Made by a program: the position numbers and the translations under genes. Below the pieces are notes generated by a model. The model ran no database searches, was not told the origin of the DNA, and saw only the letters and a program-made list of their open reading frames with translations. Positions 17,004 to 25,772 of a DNA stretch of 64,000 nucleotides are shown in pieces; position 1 is the first letter of the stretch; the number at the start of each line of letters is the position of its first letter. Source of the stretch: Gaiella occulta (lineage in GTDB: Bacteria; Actinomycetota; Thermoleophilia; Gaiellales; Gaiellaceae). The stretch is from contig NZ_QQZY01000001.1 of the NCBI RefSeq assembly GCF_003351045.1, positions 372,001-436,000 on the forward strand, in the 5' to 3' direction.

Positions 17004-17026
17004 CCGGCTCCACGGATCGGAGCCGG
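17004..17026 (+). promoter_or_regulatory. Leader hairpin with ACGGA loop (possible CsrA site)
   Basis: An 8-bp perfect stem (CCGGCTCC / GGAGCCGG) closes a 7-nt loop that contains ACGGA (17012-17016), the A-N-GGA core that CsrA binds in hairpin loops. It starts a few bases after the predicted transcription start of the flgB operon. csrA is encoded in the same island. Binding is inferred. Confidence 0.5.
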
Positions 17027-17039
17027 TGCAGGTCTAGGG

Positions 17040-17081
17040 AAGGACAGCGTTCGCGCCGCTCCGGCGGCCCGGCCTGTCCTT
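17040..17081 (+). promoter_or_regulatory. Second leader stem-loop before flgB
   Basis: AAGGACAG (17040-17047) pairs perfectly with CTGTCCTT (17074-17081) around a GC-rich interior that can fold further. It ends about 10 nt before the AGGAGG ribosome site of flgB, so it could tune translation or mRNA stability. Function inferred from position only. Confidence 0.4.
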
Positions 17082-17102
17082 CTGTCGTCTCAGGAGGCTT
17101 AC

Positions 17103-17468
17103 GTGGAGATCTTCGGCGTCACCGACATACTCCTCGGCCGGGCGCTCGGCGGCGCCGAGCTGCGGCAGCGCGTCATCGCCGGCAACATCGCCAACGTCAA
17201 CACGCCGGGCTTCCGGCGCAGCGACGTGCCCTTCCAACAATCGCTCCGCGACGCGCTCGCCAGCGGGGATCCCGCGCGTGTCGGTGCCGCGCGCCCCCAG
17301 GTCGTGCAGGACGCGACGACCGCGCTCCGCGCGGACGGCAACAACGTCGACGTCGACGCCGAGATGGCGCGGCTCGCGGAGACCCAGCTCCTCCACGGCG
17401 CGGTCGCCGGCCTCCTGCGCGACCGGATCGCGATGCTCCGCTACGTGATCAACGAGGGGAGGCGGTAG
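17103..17468 (+). CDS. flgB: Flagellar basal-body rod protein FlgB
   Basis: A 121-residue proximal rod subunit. The N-terminal rod signature is RQRVIAGNIANVNTPGFRRSDVPF (the conserved N-x-ANxxTPGF core near residues 30-40), and the C-terminal helix is MLRYVINEGRR. GTG start after AGGAGG. First gene of the large P1 operon that builds the rod, MS ring, switch, export ATPase, hook cap and hook. Length is typical for short Gram-positive-type FlgB. Confidence 0.95.
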   Translation: MEIFGVTDILLGRALGGAELRQRVIAGNIANVNTPGFRRSDVPFQQSLRDALASGDPARVGAARPQVVQDATTALRADGNNVDVDAEMARLAETQLLHGAVAGLLRDRIAMLRYVINEGRR

Positions 17469-17471
17469 GCG

Positions 17472-17879
17472 GTGGGCCTCTTCGACGCGCTGCGCGTGAG
17501 CGCGAGCGGCCTCGCCGCCGAGCGCCTTCGCCTCGACGTGATCGCGGGCAACCTCGCGAACGCGAACTCGACCTCCGGCCCAGACGGCCAGCCCTTCCGC
17601 AAGCGCATGGTCGTCCTCCAGGAGGCGCCTGCCGAGAGCGGCGCCGTCTCGGGTGGCGTGCGCGTCGCGGCGATCGCGGACGACCCGTCGCCGCCGCGCC
17701 GCGTCTACGACCCCTCCCACCCGGACGCCGACGAGCAGGGGTACGTCACGCTGCCGAACGTCAACCCCGTCGGCGAGATGGTGGACATGATCGGCGCCAG
17801 CAGGGCCTACGAGGCCAACGTCACTGCCATGAAGGCCGCCAAGGACATGGCGCTCAGGACACTCGACCTCCTCCGCTGA
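17472..17879 (+). CDS. flgC: Flagellar basal-body rod protein FlgC
   Basis: A 135-residue rod subunit. The N-terminus (SASGLAAERLRLDVIAGNLA) and ANSTSGPDGQPF..KRMVV are the FlgC form of the rod signature. HPDADEQGYVTLPNVNPVGEMVDMI and the C-terminal RAYEANVTAMKAAKDM...TLDLLR are diagnostic. GTG start 3 nt after flgB. It exports through the type III apparatus and polymerises on FlgB. Confidence 0.96.
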   Translation: MGLFDALRVSASGLAAERLRLDVIAGNLANANSTSGPDGQPFRKRMVVLQEAPAESGAVSGGVRVAAIADDPSPPRRVYDPSHPDADEQGYVTLPNVNPVGEMVDMIGASRAYEANVTAMKAAKDMALRTLDLLR

Positions 17880-17880
17880 G

Positions 17881-18192
17881 ATGCCCGCGATCCCGCCCGT
17901 CCAGAGCGTTCCCAGCCTGCCGGGCATCGGCGGGCTCGAGGCGCCGGGAGCCGGCGCTCCCGCATCCGGCCCCTCCGGCTTCGCCGACGTCGTCGCCGAC
18001 AAGATCGAGCGCGTGCAGGAGCTCGAGCGCGAGGCGTCCGCGCAGTCGCGCGCCGTCGCGACCGGCATGAGCGACGATCTCGCGGGGGCGCTGCTCGGCG
18101 TCCAGCAGGCCGACCTCGCGCTCCAGTTCGCGACGCAGGTGCGGAACAAGGCTGTCGAGGCTTACCAGGAAGTCATGCGGATGCAGGTCTGA
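17881..18192 (+). CDS. fliE: Hook-basal body junction protein FliE
   Basis: A 103-residue protein linking MS ring and rod. A Pro/Gly-rich N-terminus is followed by FADVVADKIERVQELE and the conserved C-terminal LQFATQVRNKAVEAYQEVMRMQV. The ATG lies 1 nt after the flgC stop. Confidence 0.94.
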   Translation: MPAIPPVQSVPSLPGIGGLEAPGAGAPASGPSGFADVVADKIERVQELEREASAQSRAVATGMSDDLAGALLGVQQADLALQFATQVRNKAVEAYQEVMRMQV

Positions 18193-18219
18193 CCGGCCCG
18201 CCGAGATCGAAGGAGGTAC

Positions 18220-19749
18220 GTGCCCACCCTGCTGGACAATCTCTCGCTGCGCGGCAAGCTCGCGCTCGCCGCGGCCGGCGTCCTCGCCGTCGTCCTCGTC
18301 TTCGGCATCGTCAGCCTGTCGAAGCGGACGAGCTACGGCTTGCTCGCGACGGATCTCGCCGCCACCGAGTCGGCCGACCTCACGACGAGCCTGGAGAAGA
18401 AGGGCATCCCGTTCCGTACCGGCGACAACGGGCGGACAGTGCTCGTCGCGAGCGACCGCGTCGACGAGGCGCGCGCGCTGCTCGTCCAGGAGAACCTGCT
18501 CGGCGGCGGCCGCGTCGGCTGGGAGGTCTTCGACAAGACCAAGCTCGGCGCCACCGACTTCCAACAGCGCGTCAACTACCAGCGCGCCCTCCAGGGCGAG
18601 ATCGCGCGCGCGATCGAGCAGATCGACGGCGTCCGGGCGGCGACCGTGAATCTCGCCCTGCCCGACCGGAAGCTCTTCGCCCGCGAGGAAAAGCCGCCGA
18701 CCGCGAGCGTCCTGCTGACGCTCGAGAACGGCTATGCGCTCGAGGCGGCCCGCGTCCGAGGCATCTCCCGGCTCGTCTCGAGCGCGGTCGAGGGCCTCGA
18801 CGCCCAGAACGTCGTCATCACCGACAACGAGGGCACGCTGCTCTCGGGCGGCTCGCCCGCCGACCAGGCCGACGGGGGCGACGGCGGCAAGCTGGCCGCG
18901 CAGGAGGCGTACGAGCGCCGCGCAGAGGCGGACCTGAACGCGATGCTCGCGCGGGTCGTCGGCGACGGGAAGGCGACCGCCGCGGTGAGCGCGGAGCTCA
19001 ACTGGGACCGCGCGCACGTGGAGTCCGAGACGTGGGGGCGCAAGCCACTCGCGCTCTCGAAGAGCACCGAGAAGGAGAAGTACGAGGGCGCCGGCGGGGC
19101 CGCGGGCGGAGCGGCCGGGGTCGTCGGCGACGTGCCCTCGTACGCCGCCGCAGCCGGCGGGAAGACGTCGGGCAAGTACGACCGCGAGCAGACGCAGACC
19201 CAGTTCGCGATCGACAAGACCATCACGAAGCGCGACCTCGCGCAGGGCGCGCTCGAGCGCCAGAGCGTTGCCGTCCTCGTCGACGAGAGCGTGCCCGCGG
19301 GGCGGCTCGAGGCGATCCGCAGCACGGTCGAGGCCGCGATGGGCTACGACGGGAAGCGCGGCGACCGGGTCTCCGTCGAGCGGGTCCCCTTCGCGGGGCC
19401 GGCGGAGGCGCCCGCCGCCGGCAAGAAGAAGGGTCTGAGCCCGCTCATCCTCCAGGCCGTCGCCGCCGTGGCCGCGCTCGCCTTCCTCGCCGCCGCCGCG
19501 CTCGGCCTGCGGCGCAGGCAGCGGACAGTGCTCTCCTGGCCGGTCGAGGCCGAGGCGCTGCCCGCCGGTCTCACGCTGTCGGGGCTCGCGGCGGCTCCGT
19601 CCTTCGACGATCTCGCCGAGCGCGCCAGGCAGGACGCGCTCGCCCGTGAGGCCGCGTCGCGCCGCCAGATCGAGGAGCGCGCCGCCGAGACGGCGAGGCT
19701 CAAGACCGAAGAGTCGGCGCAGCTCGTCCGGACATGGCTGAACGAATGA
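18220..19749 (+). CDS. fliF: Flagellar MS-ring protein FliF
   Basis: A 509-residue MS-ring protein. A membrane helix near residues 14-30 is followed by the YscJ/FliF ring-building domains (YGLLATDLAATESADLTTSLEKKGIPF, FDKTKLGATDFQQRVNYQRALQGEIARAI, INxVxxArVNLALP-type VRAATVNLALPDRKLF). A Gly/Ala-rich variable loop follows, then a second membrane helix (about 408-428) and a charged C-tail that binds FliG. The GTG start has AAGGAGGT upstream. The stop overlaps the fliG start. Confidence 0.96.
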   Translation: MPTLLDNLSLRGKLALAAAGVLAVVLVFGIVSLSKRTSYGLLATDLAATESADLTTSLEKKGIPFRTGDNGRTVLVASDRVDEARALLVQENLLGGGRVGWEVFDKTKLGATDFQQRVNYQRALQGEIARAIEQIDGVRAATVNLALPDRKLFAREEKPPTASVLLTLENGYALEAARVRGISRLVSSAVEGLDAQNVVITDNEGTLLSGGSPADQADGGDGGKLAAQEAYERRAEADLNAMLARVVGDGKATAAVSAELNWDRAHVESETWGRKPLALSKSTEKEKYEGAGGAAGGAAGVVGDVPSYAAAAGGKTSGKYDREQTQTQFAIDKTITKRDLAQGALERQSVAVLVDESVPAGRLEAIRSTVEAAMGYDGKRGDRVSVERVPFAGPAEAPAAGKKKGLSPLILQAVAAVAALAFLAAAALGLRRRQRTVLSWPVEAEALPAGLTLSGLAAAPSFDDLAERARQDALAREAASRRQIEERAAETARLKTEESAQLVRTWLNE

Positions 19750-20855
19750 GCGCCGAGCTGCAGGAGACCCACGTCATCCCCGATCTCGCCCTGACCGAGC
19801 CGGCCGGCTTCCCTCCGGCGGAGATCGAGCCGTCCGACGCACGGCCGGCACCGCGGCTCGCGATCTCCGGGCCGCGGAAGGCGGCGATCCTCTGCGTCGC
19901 GCTCGGTCCTGTGATCTCGTCCGAGCTGCTGAAGAAGCTGAAGCCGCGCGAGATCGACGAGCTGACGCTCGAGATCACGACGCTCGGGCCGGTCTCGCCC
20001 GAGGAGCGAGAGGCGGTGCTGCGCGAGTTCGACCACATGCACCTCGCGCACGGCTACGCGGTCGAAGGCGGCCTCGCCTACGCGCGGAACCTGCTCGAGC
20101 GCGCGCTCGGCGTCGACCAGGCGCTGAAGATCATCAGCCGTCTCTCCTCCTTCGTGCAGATCGCCCCCTTCGAGTTCCTGCGCCGCACGGACCCGGCGCA
20201 GATCACGAACTTCATCCAGCACGAGCACCCGCAGACGATCGCGCTCGTGCTCGCCTACCTGCCGCACGAGGTGGCCGCGACCGTGCTCGCCGGCCTGCCC
20301 GCCGGGCTCCAGAGCGCCGTCTCGCACCGCATCGCGACGATGGAGTCCACCGCTCCGGAGGTGGTGAAGGAGGTCGAGCAGGTGATGGAGCGCAAGCTGG
20401 CCGCGGTCATCAACCAGCAGCTCTCCCGGGCCGGCGGGGTCGAGAGCCTCGTCGAGATCATCAACAACGCCGACCGCTCGACCGAGCGGCACATCCTCGA
20501 GAGCCTCGAGCAGCGCGACCCGGCGCTGGCGGACGAGGTGCGCAAGCGCATGTTCGTCTTCGAGGACGTCGTCACGCTCGAGGATCGCTACCTCCAGCTC
20601 GTCCTCCGCGAGGTCGAGATGAAGGACCTCGCCTACGCGCTCAAGGGAACGTCGGCGGAGGTCAAGGAGAAGATCGTCGCCAACCTCAGCACGCGCGCGG
20701 GCGAGATGCTCGAGGAGGAGATGGGCTACCTCGGCCCGGTCCCGCGCCACGAGGTCGAGGAGGCGCAGACGAAGGTGGTCGAGATCATCCGGCACCTCGA
20801 GGGCGAGGGCCGCATCACCATCGGGCGCGGACCCGACGAGGAGCTGATCGACTGA
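19746..20855 (+). CDS. fliG: Flagellar motor switch protein FliG
   Basis: A 369-residue switch protein, about 35 residues longer than usual through an acidic/Pro-rich N-terminus. Core features are GPRKAAILCVALGPVISSELLKKL (FliG-N), the EHPQTIALVLAYLPHEVAATVLAGL middle domain with its EHPQ motif, and the C-terminal charged torque helix (VEMKDLAYALKGTS). ATG at 19746 overlaps the fliF stop (ATGA); an in-frame ATG at 19734 is possible. Confidence 0.96.
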   Translation: MSAELQETHVIPDLALTEPAGFPPAEIEPSDARPAPRLAISGPRKAAILCVALGPVISSELLKKLKPREIDELTLEITTLGPVSPEEREAVLREFDHMHLAHGYAVEGGLAYARNLLERALGVDQALKIISRLSSFVQIAPFEFLRRTDPAQITNFIQHEHPQTIALVLAYLPHEVAATVLAGLPAGLQSAVSHRIATMESTAPEVVKEVEQVMERKLAAVINQQLSRAGGVESLVEIINNADRSTERHILESLEQRDPALADEVRKRMFVFEDVVTLEDRYLQLVLREVEMKDLAYALKGTSAEVKEKIVANLSTRAGEMLEEEMGYLGPVPRHEVEEAQTKVVEIIRHLEGEGRITIGRGPDEELID

Positions 20856-20856
20856 G

Positions 20857-21444
20857 ATGGCCGCCTCGCCGTACCTCTTCGCCGAGATCGAGCGGCCGCA
20901 GGATCCGGCCGACACCGCCGAGCTGCTGCTCGAGCAAGCCCGCGTCGACGCGGAGCGCATCCGCACGGAGGCGCGGGCCGAGACGATCGCGGCCGTGCGC
21001 GCGGAGATCCGTCCCGAGCTCGAGGCGCAGCTCGCTCTCGCCGCCGCCGCGGCCGCCGCGGCCCAGCGCTGGCAGGAGCAGGTGGAGAGCCGGTTCGCCG
21101 CCGAGGCGTGCGAGCTCGCGCTCGCCGTCGCCGAGAAGATCGTCGCCGCGAAGATCGAGATCGACGCGTCCGTGCTCGAGTCCGTCCTCTGCGACGCGCT
21201 GCGGCGCGCGCGCGACCGCCGCAACCTCACCCTGACCGTGAACCCCGCCGACCTCGACGCGGCGCGGGAGCTGCTGCCCTCCCTGCGCGCCGCCTTCGGC
21301 GCCGACGAGCTCACGCTCGTCGACGATCGGCGGATCGCGCGCGGCGGCTGCCTGCTCGACACTCCCGCCGGCGAGATCGACGCGACCGTCGCCTCGAAGT
21401 TCGAGCGCATTCGCGAGGCGATCCGGAAGGCAGAGACGCGGTGA
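20857..21444 (+). CDS. fliH: Flagellar export ATPase regulator FliH
   Basis: A 195-residue protein with a long Ala/Glu-rich coiled N-terminal half and a C-terminal V/F-ATPase E-subunit-like domain (ALAVAEKIVAAKIEIDASVLESVL, LTLTVNPADLD, LVDDRRIARGGCLLDT). FliH holds FliI at the export gate. ATG 1 nt after fliG; GTGA overlap with fliI. Confidence 0.9.
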   Translation: MAASPYLFAEIERPQDPADTAELLLEQARVDAERIRTEARAETIAAVRAEIRPELEAQLALAAAAAAAAQRWQEQVESRFAAEACELALAVAEKIVAAKIEIDASVLESVLCDALRRARDRRNLTLTVNPADLDAARELLPSLRAAFGADELTLVDDRRIARGGCLLDTPAGEIDATVASKFERIREAIRKAETR

Positions 21445-22754
21445 GTGCGCTGACCGCATATGCGGAGGCGGTGCGCCGTGCCGACCCGTACCGGGTGAAC
21501 GGCCGGGTCGAGGAGGCGATCGGGCTCGTCCTCGCCGGCCGCGGCCCGGAGGCCGAGGTGGGCGAGCTCTGCGGGATCGAGGTCCGGCGGGACCGCTCGC
21601 TGCGCGCAGAGGTGGTCGGCTTCAAGGAAGGTCGCACGCTGCTGATGCCGCTGGGCGAGCTCGAGGGCGCCCGGCCCGGCTGCCGCGTCGTCCCGACGGG
21701 TGAGCCGCTCCTCGCTCCGTGCGGCGACGCGCTGCTCGGGCGCGTCCTCGACGGGCTCGGCCGGCCGCTCGACGAGGAGCCGCTCCCTGCGGCCGTCGCC
21801 TGGCGCTCCGTCGTGAGCGCGCCGCCGCAGCCGCTGCGGCGGCGGCGGATCACGGAGCAGCTCGCGCTCGGCGTGCGGGTGCTCGACATGCTCGTGCCCT
21901 GCGGGCGCGGGCAGCGCCTGGGGCTGTTCGCCGGCTCCGGCGTCGGCAAGTCGAGCCTGCTCGGGATGATCGCCCGCTCCACCGAGGCCGACGTCAACGT
22001 CATCGCGCTCGTCGGCGAGCGGGGGCGCGAGGTGCGCGACTTCATCGAGCGCGACCTCGGGCCCGATGGCCTCGCCCGGAGCGTCGTCGTCGTCGCCACG
22101 AGCGACGAGCCCGCGCTCGTGCGGATCAAGGCGGCGCTCCTCGCGACGACCGTCGCGGAGCACTTCCGCGAGCAGGGCCGCGACGTCCTGCTCCTGATGG
22201 ACTCGCTCACGCGCGTGGCGACGGCGCAGCGCGAGGTCGGGCTCACGGTCGGTGAGCCGCCCTCGACGCGCGGGTACACCCCGAGCGTCTTCGCGCTCCT
22301 GCCGCGCCTGCTCGAGCGCGCTGGGACGGACGAGAGCGGCTCGATCACCGGCCTCTACACCGTCCTCGTCGAGGGCGACGACATGAACGAGCCCGTCGCG
22401 GACGCGTCCCGCGCCATCCTCGACGGCCACGTGGCGCTCAGCCGCTCGCTCGCGCACCGCGGCCACTATCCCGCCGTCGACGTGCTCGCCAGCGTCAGCA
22501 GGCTCGAGACCGAGCTCCAGGAGCCCGACGTGCGCGCGGCGGCGCGCGGCTTCCGCGAGGTGCTCGCCGCCTACCGCGACAAGGAGGACTTCATCTCGAT
22601 CGGGGCCTACGAGCCTGGATCGGACCCCGTCACCGACAGGGCGATCGCGCTCAAGCCCGCGCTCGACGCGTTCGCGCGCCAGGAGCTGGACGAGCCGGCG
22701 CCGCTTGCCGAGTCGCGCGCGAGCCTGCTCGAGCTCCTCGGAGAGCGGCCGTGA
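21441..22754 (+). CDS. fliI: Flagellum-specific ATP synthase FliI
   Basis: A 437-residue export ATPase related to F1-beta. Walker A is AGSGVGKSSLLGMIAR (about 165-180) and Walker B is VLLLMDSLTRVATAQRE, followed by VGEPPSTRGYTPSVFALLPRLLERAG and TGLYTVLVEGDDMNEPVADASRAILDGH. These are the diagnostic FliI/type III ATPase segments. GTG start overlaps fliH. Confidence 0.97.
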   Translation: MSALTAYAEAVRRADPYRVNGRVEEAIGLVLAGRGPEAEVGELCGIEVRRDRSLRAEVVGFKEGRTLLMPLGELEGARPGCRVVPTGEPLLAPCGDALLGRVLDGLGRPLDEEPLPAAVAWRSVVSAPPQPLRRRRITEQLALGVRVLDMLVPCGRGQRLGLFAGSGVGKSSLLGMIARSTEADVNVIALVGERGREVRDFIERDLGPDGLARSVVVVATSDEPALVRIKAALLATTVAEHFREQGRDVLLLMDSLTRVATAQREVGLTVGEPPSTRGYTPSVFALLPRLLERAGTDESGSITGLYTVLVEGDDMNEPVADASRAILDGHVALSRSLAHRGHYPAVDVLASVSRLETELQEPDVRAAARGFREVLAAYRDKEDFISIGAYEPGSDPVTDRAIALKPALDAFARQELDEPAPLAESRASLLELLGERP

Positions 22755-23182
22755 AGGGCTTCAGGTTCCGGCTCGCCCCCGTTCAGCGGCTCCGCCGCCA
22801 GGAGGAGGAGGCGCGCCAGCTCGCGCTCGCGCAGGAGCTGTCGGCGCTCGAGCGGCTCCGCGGCGCGGAGGCCGAGCAGGCATCGTTCCTCGCCGGGCTC
22901 GAGCGGCAGGGCTCGGGCACGGCGCTCGTCACGATCGAGCAGCTCGCGCTCGAGCGCGCCTCCTACGAGGCGGGCTCGCGCAGGCTCCGCGGTCTCCGCT
23001 CCTCGCGCGAGGAGCAGGAGGGCGCCGTCGGCGAGGCCCGCCGCGCGCTCGAGCGCGTCAGCGTCGCCCGCGAGGCGATCGACCGGCTCGGTGAGGCGGC
23101 GCGCGCCCGCCACGAGCGGGCGCGCGCCGCGGCCGAGCTCGCCGAGCTCGACGAGATCTCCGTGCAGAGGCACCGCCCGTGA
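22751..23182 (+). CDS. fliJ: Flagellar export chaperone FliJ
   Basis: A 143-residue coiled-coil protein starting [21 protein letters not shown], the usual FliJ entry (F-x-F-x-LxxVLxLR), with charged heptads throughout. It is called largely from this signature and from its place after fliI. GTG start overlaps the fliI stop; its own stop overlaps the next GTG. Confidence 0.85.
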   Translation: MKGFRFRLAPVQRLRRQEEEARQLALAQELSALERLRGAEAEQASFLAGLERQGSGTALVTIEQLALERASYEAGSRRLRGLRSSREEQEGAVGEARRALERVSVAREAIDRLGEAARARHERARAAAELAELDEISVQRHRP

Positions 23183-24117
23183 GCGTTGCCACGGTCCAGC
23201 AGCGCATCGCCGAGCTCGAGGCGCTGCTCGCGCCGCCGCCGATCCGGCAGCCCATCGCGGCCGCGGCGCCCGCGCGGTCGTTCGCGTCCGCGCTCGAGCG
23301 CGCCGACACGCGCGCTCCGGCCGCGCTGGGAGGCAGCTACCGCGCGGAGATCGAGTCGGCGAGCCGCGAGACAGGCGTCGACCCGGCGCTCATCCTCGCC
23401 GTGATCCGCGCCGAGAGCGGCGGCGATCCGGATGCGGTCTCGCCCGCGGGCGCGATCGGGCTCATGCAGCTCATGCCGCAGACCGCCGCCGGGCTCGCCG
23501 TCGATCCGCGCGACCCCGCACAGAACATCCTCGGCGGCGCCCGGTACCTCCGCAGCATGCTCGACCGCTTCGGCGGCGACGAGCGCCTCGCGCTCGCCGC
23601 GTACAACGCCGGCCCGGGCGCCGTCTCGAGGTACGGCGGCGTGCCGCCCTACCCGGAGACGCAACGCTACGTCGACCGCGTGGTCGGGTACGCGACCGAA
23701 CTGCGCGCGAGCTCGGCCGCGGCGCCGCCGGCCGCCGCCCCCTCGCTCGAGGGCGAGCCGATCGTGCGCACGGCGATGCAGTTCCTCGGCACGCCGTACT
23801 CGTGGGGCGGCGAGTCGCCGTCGACCGGCTTCGACTGCTCCGGCCTCGTGCAGTACGTGATGGCCCAGCACGGCAAGCAGGTCCCGCGCGTCGCCGCGGA
23901 CCAGGCGGAGACCGGGCAGCTCGTCTCGCGCGACGAGCTCCAGCCCGGCGACGCGGTCTTCTTCCGCTACGACGACGGCTCGATCGGCCACAACGGCATC
24001 TACATCGGCGGCGACCGCTTCATCCACGCGCCGAAGCGCGGCGACGTCGTGAAGATCTCCTCCCTCTCCGGCCCCTGGTACTCCGAGCGCTTCTCGCACG
24101 GGCGCCGCTACTCCTGA
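23179..24117 (+). CDS. Lytic transglycosylase-NlpC/P60 fusion peptidoglycan hydrolase
   Basis: A 312-residue two-domain wall hydrolase inside the flagellar operon. Residues 50-170 are an SLT lysozyme-fold domain with catalytic Glu79 in RAESGG, then [13 protein letters not shown] and [10 protein letters not shown]. Residues 195-312 are NlpC/P60 with Cys220 in FDCSGLV and His271 in IGHNGIY. One domain cuts glycan strands and the other stem peptides. It has no classical signal peptide, so export through the flagellar apparatus is likely. It probably opens the wall for the rod, a role done elsewhere by the muramidase half of FlgJ; the FlgJ here lacks that half. Confidence 0.92.
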   Translation: MSVATVQQRIAELEALLAPPPIRQPIAAAAPARSFASALERADTRAPAALGGSYRAEIESASRETGVDPALILAVIRAESGGDPDAVSPAGAIGLMQLMPQTAAGLAVDPRDPAQNILGGARYLRSMLDRFGGDERLALAAYNAGPGAVSRYGGVPPYPETQRYVDRVVGYATELRASSAAAPPAAAPSLEGEPIVRTAMQFLGTPYSWGGESPSTGFDCSGLVQYVMAQHGKQVPRVAADQAETGQLVSRDELQPGDAVFFRYDDGSIGHNGIYIGGDRFIHAPKRGDVVKISSLSGPWYSERFSHGRRYS

Positions 24118-24139
24118 CGACTCTCCCCGAAAGGACGCG

Positions 24140-25249
24140 ATGACAGCCACCTCACTTGACCCGGTTGCCGGCGGCGGCGTGCCCGCCGCGGTCGCGGACG
24201 CGGCCGCGCCGGCCGAGCCGAGCGACCTCTTCGCGGCGTTGCTCACCCTGATGGCGGCTCTGCCGCCTGCTCCGGCCGCCGACCCCGTCCCGGCTGCGCA
24301 GCGCTCCGGCTCCGGGCCGGCGACCGCTGCGACGCCCGTGGCAATGCCGCCCAGCGACGGCAATGCGACCGCCGCGACGCCCGTCGCAGCGCCGTCCAGC
24401 GACGGCACGACGTCGGCGGAACCCGCGACGGCCTCCGCCGCCGCGGTTGCGGTTGCACCGGCCGCGCCCGCGCTCCGGGCCGATGCTCCGGCGGTGCCGG
24501 TCGCCGCGCCGACACTCCCCGAGCTCGTCCTCGCGCACGTTCCCGCGGCGACGGACGGCCTCGCGACTCGGCTCCAGGGCGAACCGCCCCGCGCGCCCGA
24601 CGCGCCGGCGCCCGGAGACGCCGCGACCGCCGCCGAGGCGCCCGCCGAGCCGCTCGGACGCGTGCGGGCCGCGGACGTCGGTCCGGAGCGCGGGACGGAC
24701 GCGCCGCACGACGCCGCCGAGGCCCGCGCGGCCGAGGCGGGCGCGCTGCCGTCCGCGCCCGCCGCGCCCCGCGCCCCGGAGGCCGCCCCGGTCGCGCCTG
24801 TCCGCCCGGCTCCGCCGGTCCCGCTTGCACGGGTAGCCGGGGAGCTCGCGGCGCGGATGCAGGTCGCCTCGGCCGCGGGCGGGGGCGAGGTACGGCTCGA
24901 GCTCTACCCGCGCTCGCTCGGCGCCGTGCACGTCCATGTGACGGTCGCCGACGGCGTCGTCCGCGGCGTGCTGGCGGCCGAGAGCCGCGAGGCGGCGGAG
25001 ACGCTCGCCCAGGCCTTGCCGGATCTCCGCCGGGCGCTCGAGACGGGCGGGCTGACCGTGGAGACCCTCGAGCTGACGTCCGACTGGCAGCAGCCGGGCG
25101 GCGATCGCCGCGGAGGCGAGTGGGCGCGCGAGCGGCGGCCCTCGATTGGCGGTGCCGGCGTGGGCGCCGCCCCGGGGGACGACCGGCCGGCGGGCACGGC
25201 CCCGCGACCGAGGCGGAGCGGCAGCAGTGCCGTCGACGTCCTCGCCTGA
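24140..25249 (+). CDS. fliK: Flagellar hook-length control protein FliK
   Basis: A 369-residue protein. The first 225 residues are a low-complexity Ala/Pro/Asp ruler region. Residues about 228-315 form the FliK C-terminal (Flg_hook) domain with GGGEVRLELYPRSLGAVHVHV and LRRALETGGLTVETLELTSD. It measures the hook and switches export specificity. ATG after AAAGGACG. A disordered tail with Gly/Arg closes the protein. Confidence 0.9.
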   Translation: MTATSLDPVAGGGVPAAVADAAAPAEPSDLFAALLTLMAALPPAPAADPVPAAQRSGSGPATAATPVAMPPSDGNATAATPVAAPSSDGTTSAEPATASAAAVAVAPAAPALRADAPAVPVAAPTLPELVLAHVPAATDGLATRLQGEPPRAPDAPAPGDAATAAEAPAEPLGRVRAADVGPERGTDAPHDAAEARAAEAGALPSAPAAPRAPEAAPVAPVRPAPPVPLARVAGELAARMQVASAAGGGEVRLELYPRSLGAVHVHVTVADGVVRGVLAAESREAAETLAQALPDLRRALETGGLTVETLELTSDWQQPGGDRRGGEWARERRPSIGGAGVGAAPGDDRPAGTAPRPRRSGSSAVDVLA

Positions 25250-25264
25250 CGAAAGGAGACACAC

Positions 25265-25666
25265 ATGATCAACGCAACGACCAGGACCACGGGAACGACC
25301 ACGGACTCGACGGCGACGAGCGGGAGGACGGCTCTCGGGAAGGATGAGTTCCTCGCTCTGCTCGTCACCCAGCTGCGCTACCAGAATCCGCTCTCGCCGA
25401 TGGACAGCGCCCAGTTCATCGAGCAGATGACGGGCTTCTCGACGCTCGAGCAGCTCACGAACCTCCGCCAGGTCGCCGACCGCATGGCCTTCGCCCAGAG
25501 CCTGGGGCAGGGGACGTCCCTCATCGGGCGCACCGTGGCCTACGCGAGCGGCGACACGACCGCGACGGGCGTCGTCGAGCGCGTCCGGACGGACGGCGGC
25601 TCGGTGACCCTCCAGCTCGCCGACGGGACAGCCGTCGACCTGGCGGCGATTCGGGAGGTGAGCTGA
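25265..25666 (+). CDS. flgD: Hook cap/assembly protein FlgD
   Basis: A 133-residue hook scaffold. A Thr/Ser-rich N-terminus is followed by KDEFLALLVTQLRYQNPLSPMDSAQFIEQMTGFSTLEQL, the FlgD core, and a short beta region. The C-terminal Ig-like/Tudor domains of long proteobacterial FlgD are missing, as in Bacillus-type FlgD. ATG preceded by AAAGGAG. Confidence 0.95.
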   Translation: MINATTRTTGTTTDSTATSGRTALGKDEFLALLVTQLRYQNPLSPMDSAQFIEQMTGFSTLEQLTNLRQVADRMAFAQSLGQGTSLIGRTVAYASGDTTATGVVERVRTDGGSVTLQLADGTAVDLAAIREVS

Positions 25667-25685
25667 GCCCGCGAGACGAGTTCAC

Positions 25686-25709
25686 GGAGCGGCCACGGAC
25701 GGCCGCTCC
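25686..25709 (+). promoter_or_regulatory. Perfect 9-bp hairpin between flgD and flgE
   Basis: GGAGCGGCC (25686-25694) and GGCCGCTCC (25701-25709) flank a 6-nt loop. No T-run follows, so it is not a classical terminator. It may be an RNA processing or stability element separating the hook gene from the upstream operon. Confidence 0.45.
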
Positions 25710-25772
25710 CACCGGGCCACGGAGGGCATCGCCCAGCCGCGCACGCGGCGCACCCAAGGAGAGAACGACGAC

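Noticed and set aside
19344-22466. A 1040-codon open frame antisense to fliF-fliI
   Set aside because: Long open antisense frames are expected in very GC-rich DNA. The product is Arg/Asp/Glu/His-rich without domains, while the plus strand encodes textbook flagellar proteins.
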